The notes: a model not told the origin generated them from the sequence alone. Numbered from the stretch's first letter, positions 53,116-63,372 are shown. The stretch is 64,000 nt of DNA from Blautia luti (GCF_033096465.1 NZ_AP028156.1:2560501-2624500); one strand, 5' to 3'. Program-made: numbers and translations.

Positions 53116-54324
53116 CTATTTCTCATGGTTCAGCATATTTTCTATGAATATCCCATATCCACTGGTGGAATCCTGCACAAACACATGGGTAACTGCGCCA
53201 ACTACTTTTCCATCCTGCAAAATAGGCGACCCGGACATTCCCTGGACCACGCCTCCGGTCAGTTCCAGAAGATTTTCGTCTGTTATCTGGATCACAAAGC
53301 TCTTATTGGTATCTTCATGGTTCAGATCGATCCTTTTGATCTCTGCTGCATATTCCTTTACCTGTCCATCCACACACGCCAGGATCGTGGCATCTCCGGT
53401 GTGCACTTCCTGCTTATGTGCTGCCGGCATTTTTCTCAGAGAAATACTGTTTTCTTCATTTGTATAAAGCTGTCCGTAAATGCCGTTTTTGTTATTTTCT
53501 GTAATAGTCCCCAGAAGATTTCTTTCCTCGTAACGGATCAGTCCTGCCAGTTCCCCCGGATTTCCTTTGCTGCCTTTATTCACTGCCAGAACCTGTGCTT
53601 TATACAAAGCACCTCCTGATATTTCCAGAAGATCTGCTGTATCAATATCACTGATCCCATGCCCCAGTGCACCGTAGCTGCCGTTCCCATTCACATAGGT
53701 CAGCGTTCCGATCCCCTGGGTGTCATCTCTTACCCACAGTCCAAGTTTGTAGCTGCCGGAGGCATCTTTGGCAGGTGTGACAGAAACAGGCAGCGTCTCA
53801 CCATCTCTGTTGACTTTCAGCGTAACTGCTTCTCCATTCATGTTTTCCAGATCCCTGATCAGTTCTTTTTTGTCTGTAACCTTCTGATCATTAAATGCTA
53901 CAATATAATCTCCCGGACGGACAATATTTCTGGATGGCTCTTTCGTTTCACCATCTTCAGCCTGTATCTCTCCTGTATCAATAACCAGTACACCCTTTGT
54001 TTCCATATAGATCCCTATGGTATTTCCACTGACATACACTTCCCTGTCATCCACAGGGGTTACTTTTACTTCTTTGAAAGGCAGATATCCAAGAAGTCTG
54101 CAGGGCAGTACATACCCTCCGTCACCTGAAACAGGCACAGCCTCATCAAAGGTTACAAAAGGATTGGAAAGGAGCTCTGACACATCTGTACTGTTTTGTC
54201 TTGAAACCTGGATCTCATCCGGTATTTTACGGTTGAGATACTGATATCCCAGAAATGCCATTACAAGGAGATCAAGAACCAGGAAACACATCAGAAACAG
54301 CCGGTATTTTTTTCTTCTGTTCAT
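53116..54324 (-). CDS. spoIVB: SpoIVB serine peptidase
   Basis: A 402-residue S55-family protease. One N-terminal membrane anchor (~8-28), a PDZ domain (~105-190; RNIVRPGDYIVAFNDQKV) and a SpoIVB catalytic domain with His in YGALGHGISD (~230) and Ser in GMSGSPI (~364). In Bacillus it signals across the forespore membranes to activate sigma-K processing by SpoIVFB. Upstream recN, downstream (after a GGDEF insert) spo0A: the classic arrangement. Confidence 0.95.
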   Translation of the reverse strand: MNRRKKYRLFLMCFLVLDLLVMAFLGYQYLNRKIPDEIQVSRQNSTDVSELLSNPFVTFDEAVPVSGDGGYVLPCRLLGYLPFKEVKVTPVDDREVYVSGNTIGIYMETKGVLVIDTGEIQAEDGETKEPSRNIVRPGDYIVAFNDQKVTDKKELIRDLENMNGEAVTLKVNRDGETLPVSVTPAKDASGSYKLGLWVRDDTQGIGTLTYVNGNGSYGALGHGISDIDTADLLEISGGALYKAQVLAVNKGSKGNPGELAGLIRYEERNLLGTITENNKNGIYGQLYTNEENSISLRKMPAAHKQEVHTGDATILACVDGQVKEYAAEIKRIDLNHEDTNKSFVIQITDENLLELTGGVVQGMSGSPILQDGKVVGAVTHVFVQDSTSGYGIFIENMLNHEK

Positions 54325-54370
54325 TTCTGCACATCCTTTCAGGTATAATCTTTCAGGTATGATCAGAAAA

Positions 54371-54404
54371 AAGAGAGGATTCTCTTTTCAGATGATCCTC
54401 TCTT
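54371..54404 (-). terminator. Terminator after recN
   Basis: AAGAGAGGAT pairs with ATCCTCTCTT; on the minus strand TTTTTTCTG follows. It separates recN from spoIVB transcripts. Confidence 0.8.
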
Positions 54405-54422
54405 AGTATGCGGTCAAATATT

Positions 54423-56114
54423 TTATTTCAATCTTGTATTTTTTTGTTTCTGTGCCAATTCTTTCATTTCTTTTGCATTTTCCAGAACAGCCGGTGTGAT
54501 CTCTGTTCCGCTGAGAAGCCTTGCCAGTTCACGGACAGAATCTTCTTCAGAAAGTACATGGATCTGGGTAATGGTTTCTGTACCTTTCAGATGCTTTTCA
54601 ATCTCGAAATGACTGTCTGCCATAGCTGCGATCTGAGGCAGATGTGTAATGCAAAGTACCTGGTGATGCTGTCCGATCACAGCCATTTTCTCTGATACTT
54701 TCTGTGCAGTTCTTCCGCTGATACCTGTGTCGATCTCGTCGAAGATCAGTGTTTCGATCTGGTCTCTGTCTGCCAGAATTGCTTTCAGCGCAAGCATGAT
54801 CCTGGAAAGTTCACCGCCGGATACGATCTGACCTAACGGTTTCAGGCTCTCTCCCGGATTGGTGGAGATCAGATAACCGATGTCATCAAAGCCATTGTCT
54901 GTATAATTTTTCTTTCTCTGGAAATCAATGGCAAAATTTACATCAAGAAAATTTAGATCTTTCAGTCCCTGAATCACTTTCTGCTCAAGCTGGCTGCTAT
55001 ATTCTCTGCGGATCCTGGACAGTTTATCCGAATTTTCAAAGAGAATTTTTTCCAGTTTTGCAAGACGGTCTTTCATTTCCTGTAAATTTTCTTCAAATCT
55101 GCGAAGTTTTTCCAGTTTTTCTTTCTGCTGGCTGCAGTATGCACCGATTTCTTCAATGGTACGTCCATATTTCGCCTTCAGCCCATTGATAAGATCCAAT
55201 CTTCTCTCTGTCTCATAGAATTCCCCTTCATCGAAGGTAAGGTCTTCCAGATAAGCAGAAAGTTCCCTGTTAAAGTCATTCAGCAGACCATCCACGGAAG
55301 TCAATGTCTCTTCTAACGGTGCAAGCCCCTCATCAAACTGGGTCACACGGACCAGTTCCCTTATGGCTTCTCCCACTGTTTCTCCTGCTCCTTCTGTAGT
55401 GTCATAACCTGTCAGTTTATGTACCAGCAGCAGAGAATCTGTCAGCTGCTTTGCATTGTTCATTTTGCGGTAACGGCACTCCAGCTCTTCGTCTTCTCCC
55501 GGCTGCAGGGCTGCTTTCTCTATTTCTTTGATCTCGAACTCCAGAAACGCAGCTTCTCTGTTTCTCTGTTCCTCATTTATATCCATGGAATCCAGTTCGT
55601 TTCTGCAGACACTGTATTCTTTATACGCCTGGCGGACTTTTTCCTTCGCAGGAAGAATCTTCTCTCTCCCGTATGCATCCAATATCTCAAGCTGCTTATC
55701 CTGATACAGCAGTGACTGATGTTCATGCTGTCCGTGAATGTCCAGCAGACAAGCTGCTGCTGCCTTCATCTGGCTTACAGTACTGGTTTCTCCATTGATC
55801 TTATTGATACTCCTTCCGTCCATGATCTTTCTGGACAAAAGCACCTGCCCGTCCTCCGGATAAAAGTCCATGGCAGCAAGGGCTTCCCTGGCTTTCTCAT
55901 TCTCTACCTGAAAAAGCAGTTCCACCAAAGCATAAGGAGCATTTTCTCTTATTATGTTTCTGGAAATCTTGGCTCCCAGGATCAGCTGCATGGAACCCAG
56001 AAGAATGGATTTACCTGCACCGGTCTCACCTGTAAGGATATTAAGTCCCGGTCCGAATTCCACCTCGATCTCTTCTATCAGTGCAAGATTTTTTACATGG
56101 AGATGTGCTAACAT
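54423..56114 (-). CDS. recN: DNA repair ATPase RecN
   Basis: A 563-residue SMC-like protein. Walker A GETGAGKS at 29-36, long coiled coils (~150-340), ABC signature VSGGELSRIMLALKA (~430) and Walker B LIFDEIDTGISG (~465). RecN gathers broken DNA ends. It follows argR in the same transcript unit, with a 57-base gap that holds a GC-rich hairpin. Confidence 0.97.
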   Translation of the reverse strand: MLAHLHVKNLALIEEIEVEFGPGLNILTGETGAGKSILLGSMQLILGAKISRNIIRENAPYALVELLFQVENEKAREALAAMDFYPEDGQVLLSRKIMDGRSINKINGETSTVSQMKAAAACLLDIHGQHEHQSLLYQDKQLEILDAYGREKILPAKEKVRQAYKEYSVCRNELDSMDINEEQRNREAAFLEFEIKEIEKAALQPGEDEELECRYRKMNNAKQLTDSLLLVHKLTGYDTTEGAGETVGEAIRELVRVTQFDEGLAPLEETLTSVDGLLNDFNRELSAYLEDLTFDEGEFYETERRLDLINGLKAKYGRTIEEIGAYCSQQKEKLEKLRRFEENLQEMKDRLAKLEKILFENSDKLSRIRREYSSQLEQKVIQGLKDLNFLDVNFAIDFQRKKNYTDNGFDDIGYLISTNPGESLKPLGQIVSGGELSRIMLALKAILADRDQIETLIFDEIDTGISGRTAQKVSEKMAVIGQHHQVLCITHLPQIAAMADSHFEIEKHLKGTETITQIHVLSEEDSVRELARLLSGTEITPAVLENAKEMKELAQKQKNTRLK

Positions 56115-56135
56115 TTCTTTCCTCCTGATACGAAT

Positions 56136-56153
56136 GGCCCCGTTTCCGGGGCC
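56136..56153. other. GC-rich hairpin between argR and recN
   Basis: GGCCCCG-TTTC-CGGGGCC with no T-run; probably an RNA-stabilising or processing hairpin. Confidence 0.5.
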
Positions 56154-56171
56154 TTATGTCTTAATCTAATG

Positions 56172-56630
56172 TTATTGGTTCAGTCTTACAAAGCTTCTCA
56201 GCTTCTCAGCAGCGCCAAGCGCCATGTCTGTATTCTTGGCAGCACACATAATTGTATCGTCACCTGCGATACATCCCAGGATCTCCGGCCATTTCAGTGC
56301 ATCCAACGCTGTAGCTACCCCCATTGCCATACCTGATACTGTTTTGATCACAATAATGTTCTGTCCTACATCAATAGACAAAAGTGCATCTTCCAGCACC
56401 CTTGTGTATTTCGCACTGAGACTTCCGGACTCATTGTTAATGATCGCATAACGGGATTTTCCGTCTTTTCCTGCCACCTTGGTCAGCTTCAGTGCACGGA
56501 TATCTCTGGAAACTGTTGCCTGGGTCACTTTAAATCCGGCTTCATTTAACCTGGAAGCCAGTTCCTCCTGTGTATCTATATCATATTGATGAATCAGTTC
56601 TATGATCTTCTCATGTCTCGCAACCTTCAT
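56172..56630 (-). CDS. argR: Arginine repressor ArgR
   Basis: A 152-residue ArgR/AhrC. N-terminal winged helix (HEKIIELIHQYDIDTQEELA; VTQATVSRDIRALKL) and C-terminal arginine-binding hexamer domain with GCIAGDDTIMCAAKN. In Clostridia it commonly sits between nadK and recN, as here. Arginine genes are not in the window. Confidence 0.95.
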   Translation of the reverse strand: MKVARHEKIIELIHQYDIDTQEELASRLNEAGFKVTQATVSRDIRALKLTKVAGKDGKSRYAIINNESGSLSAKYTRVLEDALLSIDVGQNIIVIKTVSGMAMGVATALDALKWPEILGCIAGDDTIMCAAKNTDMALGAAEKLRSFVRLNQ

Positions 56631-56642
56631 GCCGCTTCCTCC

Positions 56643-57503
56643 TTAACTGTCCCTCATTTTCCGTCGAAGAACTTCCACGAAGCTTAAATGGTTCAGCTTC
56701 AGGATCCTGGTCTTTACCTTCGCCTGCCGGATCACAATACAATCCCCTGTGACCATTCCTATAGAAGAGGCTCCGTCAAAAGAGGCAAGGCCTTTCTCAC
56801 AGTCACAGTGTCTGCCTTTGCCGATCTCCACAGTGATCACATCTTCTGACGGAAAAATAATGCTTCTTGTATTCAGAGTATGAGGGGCAATAGGTGTCAT
56901 AATGGTCATGGCTGCATTCGGTGATACAATAGGACCTCCTGCCGACAGACTGTAACCTGTAGATCCTGTAGGTGTGGAAATGATGATTCCATCTGCATTA
57001 TAAGAATTAAGATATACATCATTTACGTAATTTTTGAAACGTACCACTCTCAAATGTCCGTCCCTGCCGATCACAATATCATTCAGGGCAATATCTTTCC
57101 CGATCAATTCATCTCCACGGTACACACATCCTTCCAGCATCATCCGCTCTTCTACCTCATAGTCATCTGCCATAAGCTGGTCCAGCGCACTGTAAAGAGA
57201 CTGCAGATCCACTTCTGCCAGAAATCCCAGCTGTCCAAGATTGATTCCCAAAAGAGGGATCTCTCTGTGCACTACATCCCTGGCAGCCTGAAGAAGAGTT
57301 CCATCTCCGCCCAGAACAATAATGCACTGAACACCATCGGGGATCAGGGATGGATCTGTATAATGATAAGTTCCCTCATGCTGTCTGGAAGCCTGCTGTA
57401 TTTCACAGCTTCTTTTATATTCTTTTAAATAATCAACGATCTTCCCTGTGATCTCCATACTGGGATCTTTATCGCTGTTTGTAATAATATAAAACCTGTC
57501 CAT
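56643..57503 (-). CDS. nadK: NAD kinase
   Basis: A 286-residue kinase making NADP from NAD. GGDGT at 65-69, NDIVIGRD and STPTGSTGYSLSAGGPIV (~178) are diagnostic. Spaced 12 bases before argR and 20 after tlyA, so part of the operon. Confidence 0.96.
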   Translation of the reverse strand: MDRFYIITNSDKDPSMEITGKIVDYLKEYKRSCEIQQASRQHEGTYHYTDPSLIPDGVQCIIVLGGDGTLLQAARDVVHREIPLLGINLGQLGFLAEVDLQSLYSALDQLMADDYEVEERMMLEGCVYRGDELIGKDIALNDIVIGRDGHLRVVRFKNYVNDVYLNSYNADGIIISTPTGSTGYSLSAGGPIVSPNAAMTIMTPIAPHTLNTRSIIFPSEDVITVEIGKGRHCDCEKGLASFDGASSIGMVTGDCIVIRQAKVKTRILKLNHLSFVEVLRRKMRDS

Positions 57504-57523
57504 ATCTGTCCGTTCCTAAAGAC

Positions 57524-58336
57524 TTATTTATCCAGCTGTCCGTGGGCCTGTGAAACAACCTCTTCCACAGACACCTGAAGGCTGTCCGATACCTGGCTTC
57601 CTTCCGGATGTTTCTTCAGATGAAGAAGGTACTCAATATTTCCTTCCGGCCCTTTGATAGGGGAAAAGGACAGATGGCATGGTTCCATGGAAATACTCAT
57701 GGCATAATCCCGAACCTTCTCGATCACTTCCTGATGCACTGCCGGATCACGGACTACGCCTTTCTTTCCCACTTTCTCTCTCCCTGCTTCAAACTGTGGC
57801 TTGATCAGACACACGATCTCACCTTCTTCTGTAAGAAGATTCCTTACAGGAAGCAGTACTTTAGTCAGAGAAATAAAGGAAACGTCAATGGAAGAAAAGT
57901 CCGCAGGACCTTCCAGATCTTCCGGCACTACATAGCGGATATTGGTTTTTTCCATACAGACTACCCTGGGATCATTACGCAGTTTCCAGTCAAGCTGTCC
58001 GTATCCTACATCAATGGAATATACTTTTACAGCCCCGTTCTGGAGCATGCAGTCTGTAAATCCACCGGTGGAAGCTCCTACATCCATGCAGACCTTGTCT
58101 TTCAGAGTCACATCGAAATTCTTCATGGCTTTCTCAAGTTTCAGTCCTCCCCTGCTTACATAGGGAAGTGTGTTGCCTCTTACTTCTATTTTTACAGTCT
58201 CAGGGAACATGGTTCCTGCCTTGTCCTCTTTCTGACCATCCACATATACATCTCCTGCCATGATGTACGCTTTCGCCTTCTCCCTGGAAGGAGCAAGGGC
58301 ACGTTCCATCATCAGCATATCCAATCGTTTTTTCAT
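57524..58336 (-). CDS. tlyA: TlyA-family rRNA methyltransferase / hemolysin-like
   Basis: A 270-residue protein: S4 RNA-binding domain (1-62; RLDMLMMERALAPSREKAKA) and an FtsJ-like SAM methyltransferase domain (CMDVGASTGGFTDCMLQNGA, ~82). Homologues 2'-O-methylate rRNA. Its start overlaps the dxs stop by 4 bases; constant neighbour of dxs and nadK in Clostridia. Confidence 0.93.
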   Translation of the reverse strand: MKKRLDMLMMERALAPSREKAKAYIMAGDVYVDGQKEDKAGTMFPETVKIEVRGNTLPYVSRGGLKLEKAMKNFDVTLKDKVCMDVGASTGGFTDCMLQNGAVKVYSIDVGYGQLDWKLRNDPRVVCMEKTNIRYVVPEDLEGPADFSSIDVSFISLTKVLLPVRNLLTEEGEIVCLIKPQFEAGREKVGKKGVVRDPAVHQEVIEKVRDYAMSISMEPCHLSFSPIKGPEGNIEYLLHLKKHPEGSQVSDSLQVSVEEVVSQAHGQLDK

Positions 58337-60204
58337 TTTTTCTTCAAAACCTCACTGTTCTCTATTGCCCGACGGATGTCCTCCACTCCTAGACCAATCC
58401 TTGCCCGGAGGCTGTCCACCTTACCCTGTGGCACAAACTGATCCCACACAGTGGCAGTCAGCACCCGTACTTCCGGATGACAGGCTTCCATATACGCGGC
58501 AATATGTTCTCCGTATCCACCGCTTTTTACATTCTCTTCCACAGTGACAAAAAGACTGTGGTCTTTCGCCAGCTGATCCAGAAGTTCTACATCCAGTGGT
58601 TTGACAAACCGGGCATTTACCAGAGTAGGCTCATATCCGTCTTCCCTAAGTCCCCTGCAGACTTCTTCGCAGGACGGGATCATACTTCCTACTCCCAGGA
58701 TCGCGATCTCCTTTCCTGTGGTCAGGATCTCGCTTCTGCCATACTCCACTGGTGCACGATGTTCATGAAGACCCTGATATGCACTGCCTCTGGGATAACG
58801 GATCGCCACCGGTCCGTTCCAAGCCACGGCAAATTCCAGCATATCCTCCAGTTCCCTGTCATTCTTCGGTGCAAGCACTGTCATATTCGGCATCATGGAA
58901 AGATAGGAAAGATCAAAACATCCCTGATGTGTCTCACCATCTGCCCCCACCAGACCTGCCCTGTCTATGGCAAAGATCACATGAAGCTTCTGCATACATA
59001 CATCATGAAGCATCTGGTCTACCGCTCTCTGCAGGAAAGAAGAATAAATCGCCACAACAGGAACCAATCCACCCAGAGCCAGTCCTGCTGCGAAACTTAC
59101 CGCATGTTCTTCTGCAATTCCCACATCAAAGAAACGTTCCGGGAACTTCCTGGAAAACTCCACCAGCCCGGTTCCGTCCGGCATTGCCGCAGTGATAGCC
59201 GTCAGCTTTTTATTTTGCTCTCCAAGAGCTGCCAGCTTTCTGGAAAAGATATCCGTATATCCCGGACAGACTTTCTTTTCCAACGGTTTCCCGGTTCTTA
59301 TATCAAAAGGACCTGTTCCATGAAAACGGTCAGGATGTGCGCTTGCAGGGCCATATCCTTTTCCTTTCTTCGTAAGAACATGAACGATCACTGGGCCCTC
59401 CACGCGCTTCGCCTCATTAAAAAGCTTCATCATCTGACGCATATTGTGACCGTCCACAGGGCCCAGATAAGTCAGCCCCATATTCTCAAAAAGCATTCCC
59501 GGAATAATCAGCTGCTTGATGCTGCTCTTGGTCCTGCGCATGGTATCTACCATGGCAGTTCCTATTTTTGGAACTTTTTTCAGTGTCTTCGTCACGCCCA
59601 GTTTCATTCCTGTATAGGCTTCTGCTGTTCTGAGCGCACTCAGATATGTGGACATTCCTCCTACATTTCTGGAAATAGACATATTATTGTCATTAATGAT
59701 TATGATAAAATTGGTTTTCAGCTCAGCCGCATTATTCAGCGCCTCATATGCCATGCCCCCTGTCAGGGCACCGTCACCGATCACAGACACTACATGATGC
59801 TTCTGTCCCAGGATATCCCTGGCCCGGGCATAGCCAAGCCCTGCAGAAATAGAGTTAGAACTGTGTCCTGCATCAAAGGCATCACAGTCACTTTCGCATC
59901 TTTTGGGAAATCCGCTTAAACCGCCTTCCTGACGAAGATTTTCAAATTCATCTTTCCTTCCGGTCAGGATCTTGTGGGTATATGCCTGGTGACCCACATC
60001 CCAGATCAGTTTATCTTCCGGAAAATCCAGCACATTATGCAAAGCGAGGGTCAGCTCCACCACCCCAAGGTTCGAAGCCAGATGTCCTCCTGTACGGCTT
60101 ACAGCCTGGATCAGAAACTCTCTGATCTCCTCTGCCAGAAGCCCGAAATCTGCCAATGGTATGTTATGGATATCATTGGGCTTTATGATTTTTTCCAGAA
60201 TCAT
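58333..60204 (-). CDS. dxs: 1-deoxy-D-xylulose-5-phosphate synthase
   Basis: A 623-residue thiamine-diphosphate enzyme, first step of the MEP isoprenoid pathway. Visible: WDVGHQAYTHKILTGR (~68), TPP motif GDGALTGGMAYEALNN (~140-155), and DRAGLVGADGETHQG (~415) in the transketolase middle domain. It lies 13 bases after ispA in the same direction. Confidence 0.97.
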   Translation of the reverse strand: MILEKIIKPNDIHNIPLADFGLLAEEIREFLIQAVSRTGGHLASNLGVVELTLALHNVLDFPEDKLIWDVGHQAYTHKILTGRKDEFENLRQEGGLSGFPKRCESDCDAFDAGHSSNSISAGLGYARARDILGQKHHVVSVIGDGALTGGMAYEALNNAAELKTNFIIIINDNNMSISRNVGGMSTYLSALRTAEAYTGMKLGVTKTLKKVPKIGTAMVDTMRRTKSSIKQLIIPGMLFENMGLTYLGPVDGHNMRQMMKLFNEAKRVEGPVIVHVLTKKGKGYGPASAHPDRFHGTGPFDIRTGKPLEKKVCPGYTDIFSRKLAALGEQNKKLTAITAAMPDGTGLVEFSRKFPERFFDVGIAEEHAVSFAAGLALGGLVPVVAIYSSFLQRAVDQMLHDVCMQKLHVIFAIDRAGLVGADGETHQGCFDLSYLSMMPNMTVLAPKNDRELEDMLEFAVAWNGPVAIRYPRGSAYQGLHEHRAPVEYGRSEILTTGKEIAILGVGSMIPSCEEVCRGLREDGYEPTLVNARFVKPLDVELLDQLAKDHSLFVTVEENVKSGGYGEHIAAYMEACHPEVRVLTATVWDQFVPQGKVDSLRARIGLGVEDIRRAIENSEVLKKK

Positions 60205-60217
60205 TCGTATCCTTCCT

Positions 60218-61105
60218 TTATTTTCTGCGATTTATCAGCTTTTCCACCAGTAAATACAGAAATTCATTATTCTTGTTCAGTCCCTTCAGCAGACTGACAG
60301 CATCTTCAGAAAGCTCCTTCACCTGTCTGGAAGCCTCCTCTATGCCGAAAAGTGTTACATACGTAACCTTATTGTTCTTCTCATCACTGTGAACCGGCTT
60401 GCCAAGTTCTTCCTCTGTGCTGGTCACGTCCAGGATATCATCCTGGATCTGGAATGCAAGTCCGATCTTTCCAGCCGCCTCTTCTATTATGGCTACAGAG
60501 TTCTCATCAGCACCTGCCAGGATGGCCCCTGTCATCATAGCTGCTTCGATCAGTGCTGAAGTCTTATTCCTGTAAATATAATCCAGCATTTCCTTGGTAA
60601 GAGGGGTTCCGTCATTCTCCACATCTACACTCTGACCGCCCAGCATTCCGTGGATCCCTGTTTTCTCTGCCATTACAGAGAGACCACGAATCACTCTCTC
60701 CGGATATGCTGTCCGTTCAAATGCCAGCAGCATAGTCTCATATGCATAGTTCAAAAGAGCCACACCGCTTAGTATACCCATCGCCTCTCCATAGACTTTG
60801 TGGGTAGTCAGCCTTCCTCTTCTGTAATCATCATTATCCAGTGCAGGAAGGTCATCATGGATCAGGGAGTGGGTATGGATCATCTCCATCCCTGTCATAA
60901 AAGGCCTGATCACCTTTTCTTTCCCGCCAAACAGCCGGTAAGTTTCCTGCATCAGAAGAGGCCTGAGACGTTTGCCTCCTGCCAGCATGCTGTAATTCAT
61001 GGCCTGTGCCATGGATTTCGCGAATCCTTCTTCTTTCGGAAGAAACTCCCGGATTCCCTTTTCTATTTCATCGGTTCTTTTTGTTAATTCATCTTGAAAA
61101 TTCAC
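60218..61105 (-). CDS. ispA: Polyprenyl (farnesyl/geranyl) diphosphate synthase
   Basis: About 295 residues. First Asp-rich motif LIHDDLPALDNDDYRRG (~80-96), second QIQDDILDVTS (~219), GGKRLRPLL near residue 45. It condenses IPP and DMAPP. I place the start at GTG 61105 (VNFQDELTKR), the usual N-terminus of the family; ATGs at 61123 and 61117 would add only up to six residues. Either way it overlaps the xseB end, which implies coupling. Confidence 0.92.
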   Translation of the reverse strand: MNFQDELTKRTDEIEKGIREFLPKEEGFAKSMAQAMNYSMLAGGKRLRPLLMQETYRLFGGKEKVIRPFMTGMEMIHTHSLIHDDLPALDNDDYRRGRLTTHKVYGEAMGILSGVALLNYAYETMLLAFERTAYPERVIRGLSVMAEKTGIHGMLGGQSVDVENDGTPLTKEMLDYIYRNKTSALIEAAMMTGAILAGADENSVAIIEEAAGKIGLAFQIQDDILDVTSTEEELGKPVHSDEKNNKVTYVTLFGIEEASRQVKELSEDAVSLLKGLNKNNEFLYLLVEKLINRRK

Positions 61106-61328
61106 TGAACGTCCCATCCTCATTCATCTGCAGCATCTTTTTCTCTACAGTATCCAGTTTATCGCTGCAGAATTTCAGAAGTTCCATACCTTGTTTATAT
61201 AGATTAAAGGAATCTTCCAGTGATGTTTCTTTATCCTCCAGCTTCTCTGCCAGGTCATCCAGCTGCGCAAAAACCTCCTCCAGAGTTTCCTCCTGAGATG
61301 TCTGCTCACTGTTTCTGTCCTTCCCCAT
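61089..61328 (-). CDS. xseB: Exodeoxyribonuclease VII small subunit
   Basis: A 79-residue helical protein with the family core LDDLAEKLEDKETSLEDSFN and YKQGMELLKFCSDKLDTVEKK. It partners XseA in degrading single-stranded DNA. Start overlaps the xseA end by 23 bases. Confidence 0.93.
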   Translation of the reverse strand: MGKDRNSEQTSQEETLEEVFAQLDDLAEKLEDKETSLEDSFNLYKQGMELLKFCSDKLDTVEKKMLQMNEDGTFSEFSR

Positions 61329-62535
61329 GGATCCTGTCCTCCTTTTCTGTGCCGCATACCTGTGCTTCTATGGTTCCATCTGTTACGGATACATATATGG
61401 TATCCCCGTTTTTTACCTGTTCTACACTTGTAAGTGTTTTTCTATTCTGATCTGCCACATAGGCAAATCCCTGATTCAGCTTTCTCAAAGGTGACAGACC
61501 GCCAAAACGTTCCAGATAAAGTTCCAGCTCATGTCTGTACCCTTTCATCTTCCTGTCCATCCCGCCTCGAACAGCATCCTCCAGATCTACCAGACGCTGT
61601 CTCTGTTCTCTCAGCCTGCTCTGGGGACTTAAATATCCCAGACGCATCTGAAGCTGTTTCAGACGATTCCTGTCGGAATCTAGCTGATTACTCATAGCAC
61701 GGTAAAATCTCTGTCTGTATAGAAAAACGGATTCTGCCACGCTTCTAAAGTCATCCACAGCCAGCTCAGCTGCCGCAGATGGTGTAGGCGCTCTTAAATC
61801 CGCTACAAAATCAGCAATTGTAAAATCTGTTTCATGTCCCACAGCGGAGATCACCGGCGTCCGGCATTCAAAAATGGCTCTCGCCACTATCTCTTCATTA
61901 AATGCCCACAGATCCTCAATGGAACCGCCGCCTCTTCCCACAATGATCACATCAACCCCTGCAGCATCCAGCATTCTGATTCCTTTCACAATACTCTCTG
62001 CTGCTCCTGCGCCCTGTACAAGGGCAGGATATAAGATGATCTGAAGATATGGATTTCTCCTGAGAGAAATATTTCTGATATCCTGAACTGCTGCTCCCGT
62101 AGGTGCAGTCACTACTCCCAGACGCTTGATAAACCGGGGAATAGTCTGTTTGTATTCCTGCGCAAACATCCCCATCTCTTCCAGTTCCTGCTTCAGCGCC
62201 AGATAGCGTTCATACAGTGCACCGGCTCCCTCCAGAGTGATTTCTCTGGCATAAAGCTGATAACGTCCGTCCCGCTCATACACATCCACAGAACCACCCA
62301 CGATCACTTTATCTCCGTTCTTCATGGAGAAAGCCAGCCCTCTCCTGTGTCCTGCAAACATCACACAGCTTAAGGTACCGGTCTCATCCTTCAGGGAAAA
62401 ATATATGTGTCCGCTTGTATGATATTTACAATTGGACACTTCTCCCTTTACATATATTTTCTGCAGAAAAAAATCCTGGGTAAACATATTTTTTACATAG
62501 CGGTTTACCTGGCCTACAGAATATGCATTTTTCAT
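61306..62535 (-). CDS. xseA: Exodeoxyribonuclease VII large subunit
   Basis: A 409-residue protein: OB-fold ([20 protein letters not shown], ~29-48), catalytic domain ([14 protein letters not shown], ~136; [18 protein letters not shown], ~196; [18 protein letters not shown], ~232) and a C-terminal coiled coil. Slightly shorter than the ~450 of E. coli or Bacillus. Start overlaps nusB stop by 4 bases. Confidence 0.96.
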   Translation of the reverse strand: MKNAYSVGQVNRYVKNMFTQDFFLQKIYVKGEVSNCKYHTSGHIYFSLKDETGTLSCVMFAGHRRGLAFSMKNGDKVIVGGSVDVYERDGRYQLYAREITLEGAGALYERYLALKQELEEMGMFAQEYKQTIPRFIKRLGVVTAPTGAAVQDIRNISLRRNPYLQIILYPALVQGAGAAESIVKGIRMLDAAGVDVIIVGRGGGSIEDLWAFNEEIVARAIFECRTPVISAVGHETDFTIADFVADLRAPTPSAAAELAVDDFRSVAESVFLYRQRFYRAMSNQLDSDRNRLKQLQMRLGYLSPQSRLREQRQRLVDLEDAVRGGMDRKMKGYRHELELYLERFGGLSPLRKLNQGFAYVADQNRKTLTSVEQVKNGDTIYVSVTDGTIEAQVCGTEKEDRIHGEGQKQ

Positions 62536-62954
62536 TCTGATTTCTCTTCACTTTCACTATTTGCGATCTTACCAAGGATTCCGTTTACAAAAGATCCTGA
62601 AGTATCGCCGCCGAAACGCTTGGCAAGTTCTACTGCCTCATTGATGGCTACACCGGTAGGTACATCCTCATCGAATTTCAGTTCGTAAACAGCCAGACGA
62701 AGTGCGTTAAGATCTACGCGGCTCATTCTCTTCGTCTTCCAGCCTTTACTTGTCTCATTTAAAATTGTATCGATCTCTCCCAGGTGTTCCAGCACGTGGT
62801 TATATTTGGCACGCATATACTCCTGGTCTTTCTCTGAAAGCTCCTCCAGACTGTCAAAATAAAGAGACAGCTGTTCGCTCATCTCTTCTTCTGAATTAAA
62901 TTCTGTCATAAACAGAAGCTTAAATATATGTTCTCTCTGCTCTCTTCTTCGCAT
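62532..62954 (-). CDS. nusB: Transcription antitermination factor NusB
   Basis: A 140-residue all-helical Nus[19 protein letters not shown] at the start and [20 protein letters not shown] then [20 protein letters not shown] at the end are typical. It binds boxA RNA with NusE during rRNA transcription. 31 bases after the Asp23 gene. Confidence 0.95.
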   Translation of the reverse strand: MRRREQREHIFKLLFMTEFNSEEEMSEQLSLYFDSLEELSEKDQEYMRAKYNHVLEHLGEIDTILNETSKGWKTKRMSRVDLNALRLAVYELKFDEDVPTGVAINEAVELAKRFGGDTSGSFVNGILGKIANSESEEKSE

Positions 62955-62985
62955 AATTCCTCCTCAAGCACAAAAAAGGAAAGGG

Positions 62986-63372
62986 TTACTTTCCTTTTTC
63001 ATTCTCCATATCTACGCTGGCAATGTGGATGTTTACATCCGCAACCTCAAGACCTGTCATATTCTCGATGGATGATTTCACCTTCTCCTGGACCTTCTTG
63101 CTGGTTTCCAGAATGTTCTTTCCGTATTCGATATTCAGATTCAGATCTACTGTTACTACACCTTCCAGCACAGTAACCTTTACTCCCTTGGAAAGATTCT
63201 TCATTCCAAGCTTGCTTACCAGTTCATTGGTAATATTACCTGCCATGGAAGCAACTCCATCTACTTCTGTAGCAGCAAGTCCGGCAATGATAGCAACCAC
63301 TTCATCAGCGATCTGAACTTCACCAATGCCGCCTAAATCCTGTATTTTATATGTTGTTCTTTTCTCTGCCAT
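62986..63372 (-). CDS. Asp23/Gls24 family envelope stress protein
   Basis: A 128-residue DUF322 protein: IADEVVAIIAGLAATEVDGV (~21-40) and the C-terminal VQEKVKSSIENMTGLEVADV. Soluble; family members attach to the membrane through a partner such as AmaP and respond to alkaline or wall stress. First gene of the nusB-xse-isp-dxs run; AGGAGG lies before ATG. Confidence 0.93.
   Translation of the reverse strand: MAEKRTTYKIQDLGGIGEVQIADEVVAIIAGLAATEVDGVASMAGNITNELVSKLGMKNLSKGVKVTVLEGVVTVDLNLNIEYGKNILETSKKVQEKVKSSIENMTGLEVADVNIHIASVDMENEKGK

Noticed and set aside
58477..59919. 480-codon open frame on the plus strand opposite dxs
   Set aside because: No domain, His/Ser-rich composition and no ribosome site; antisense shadow of dxs.
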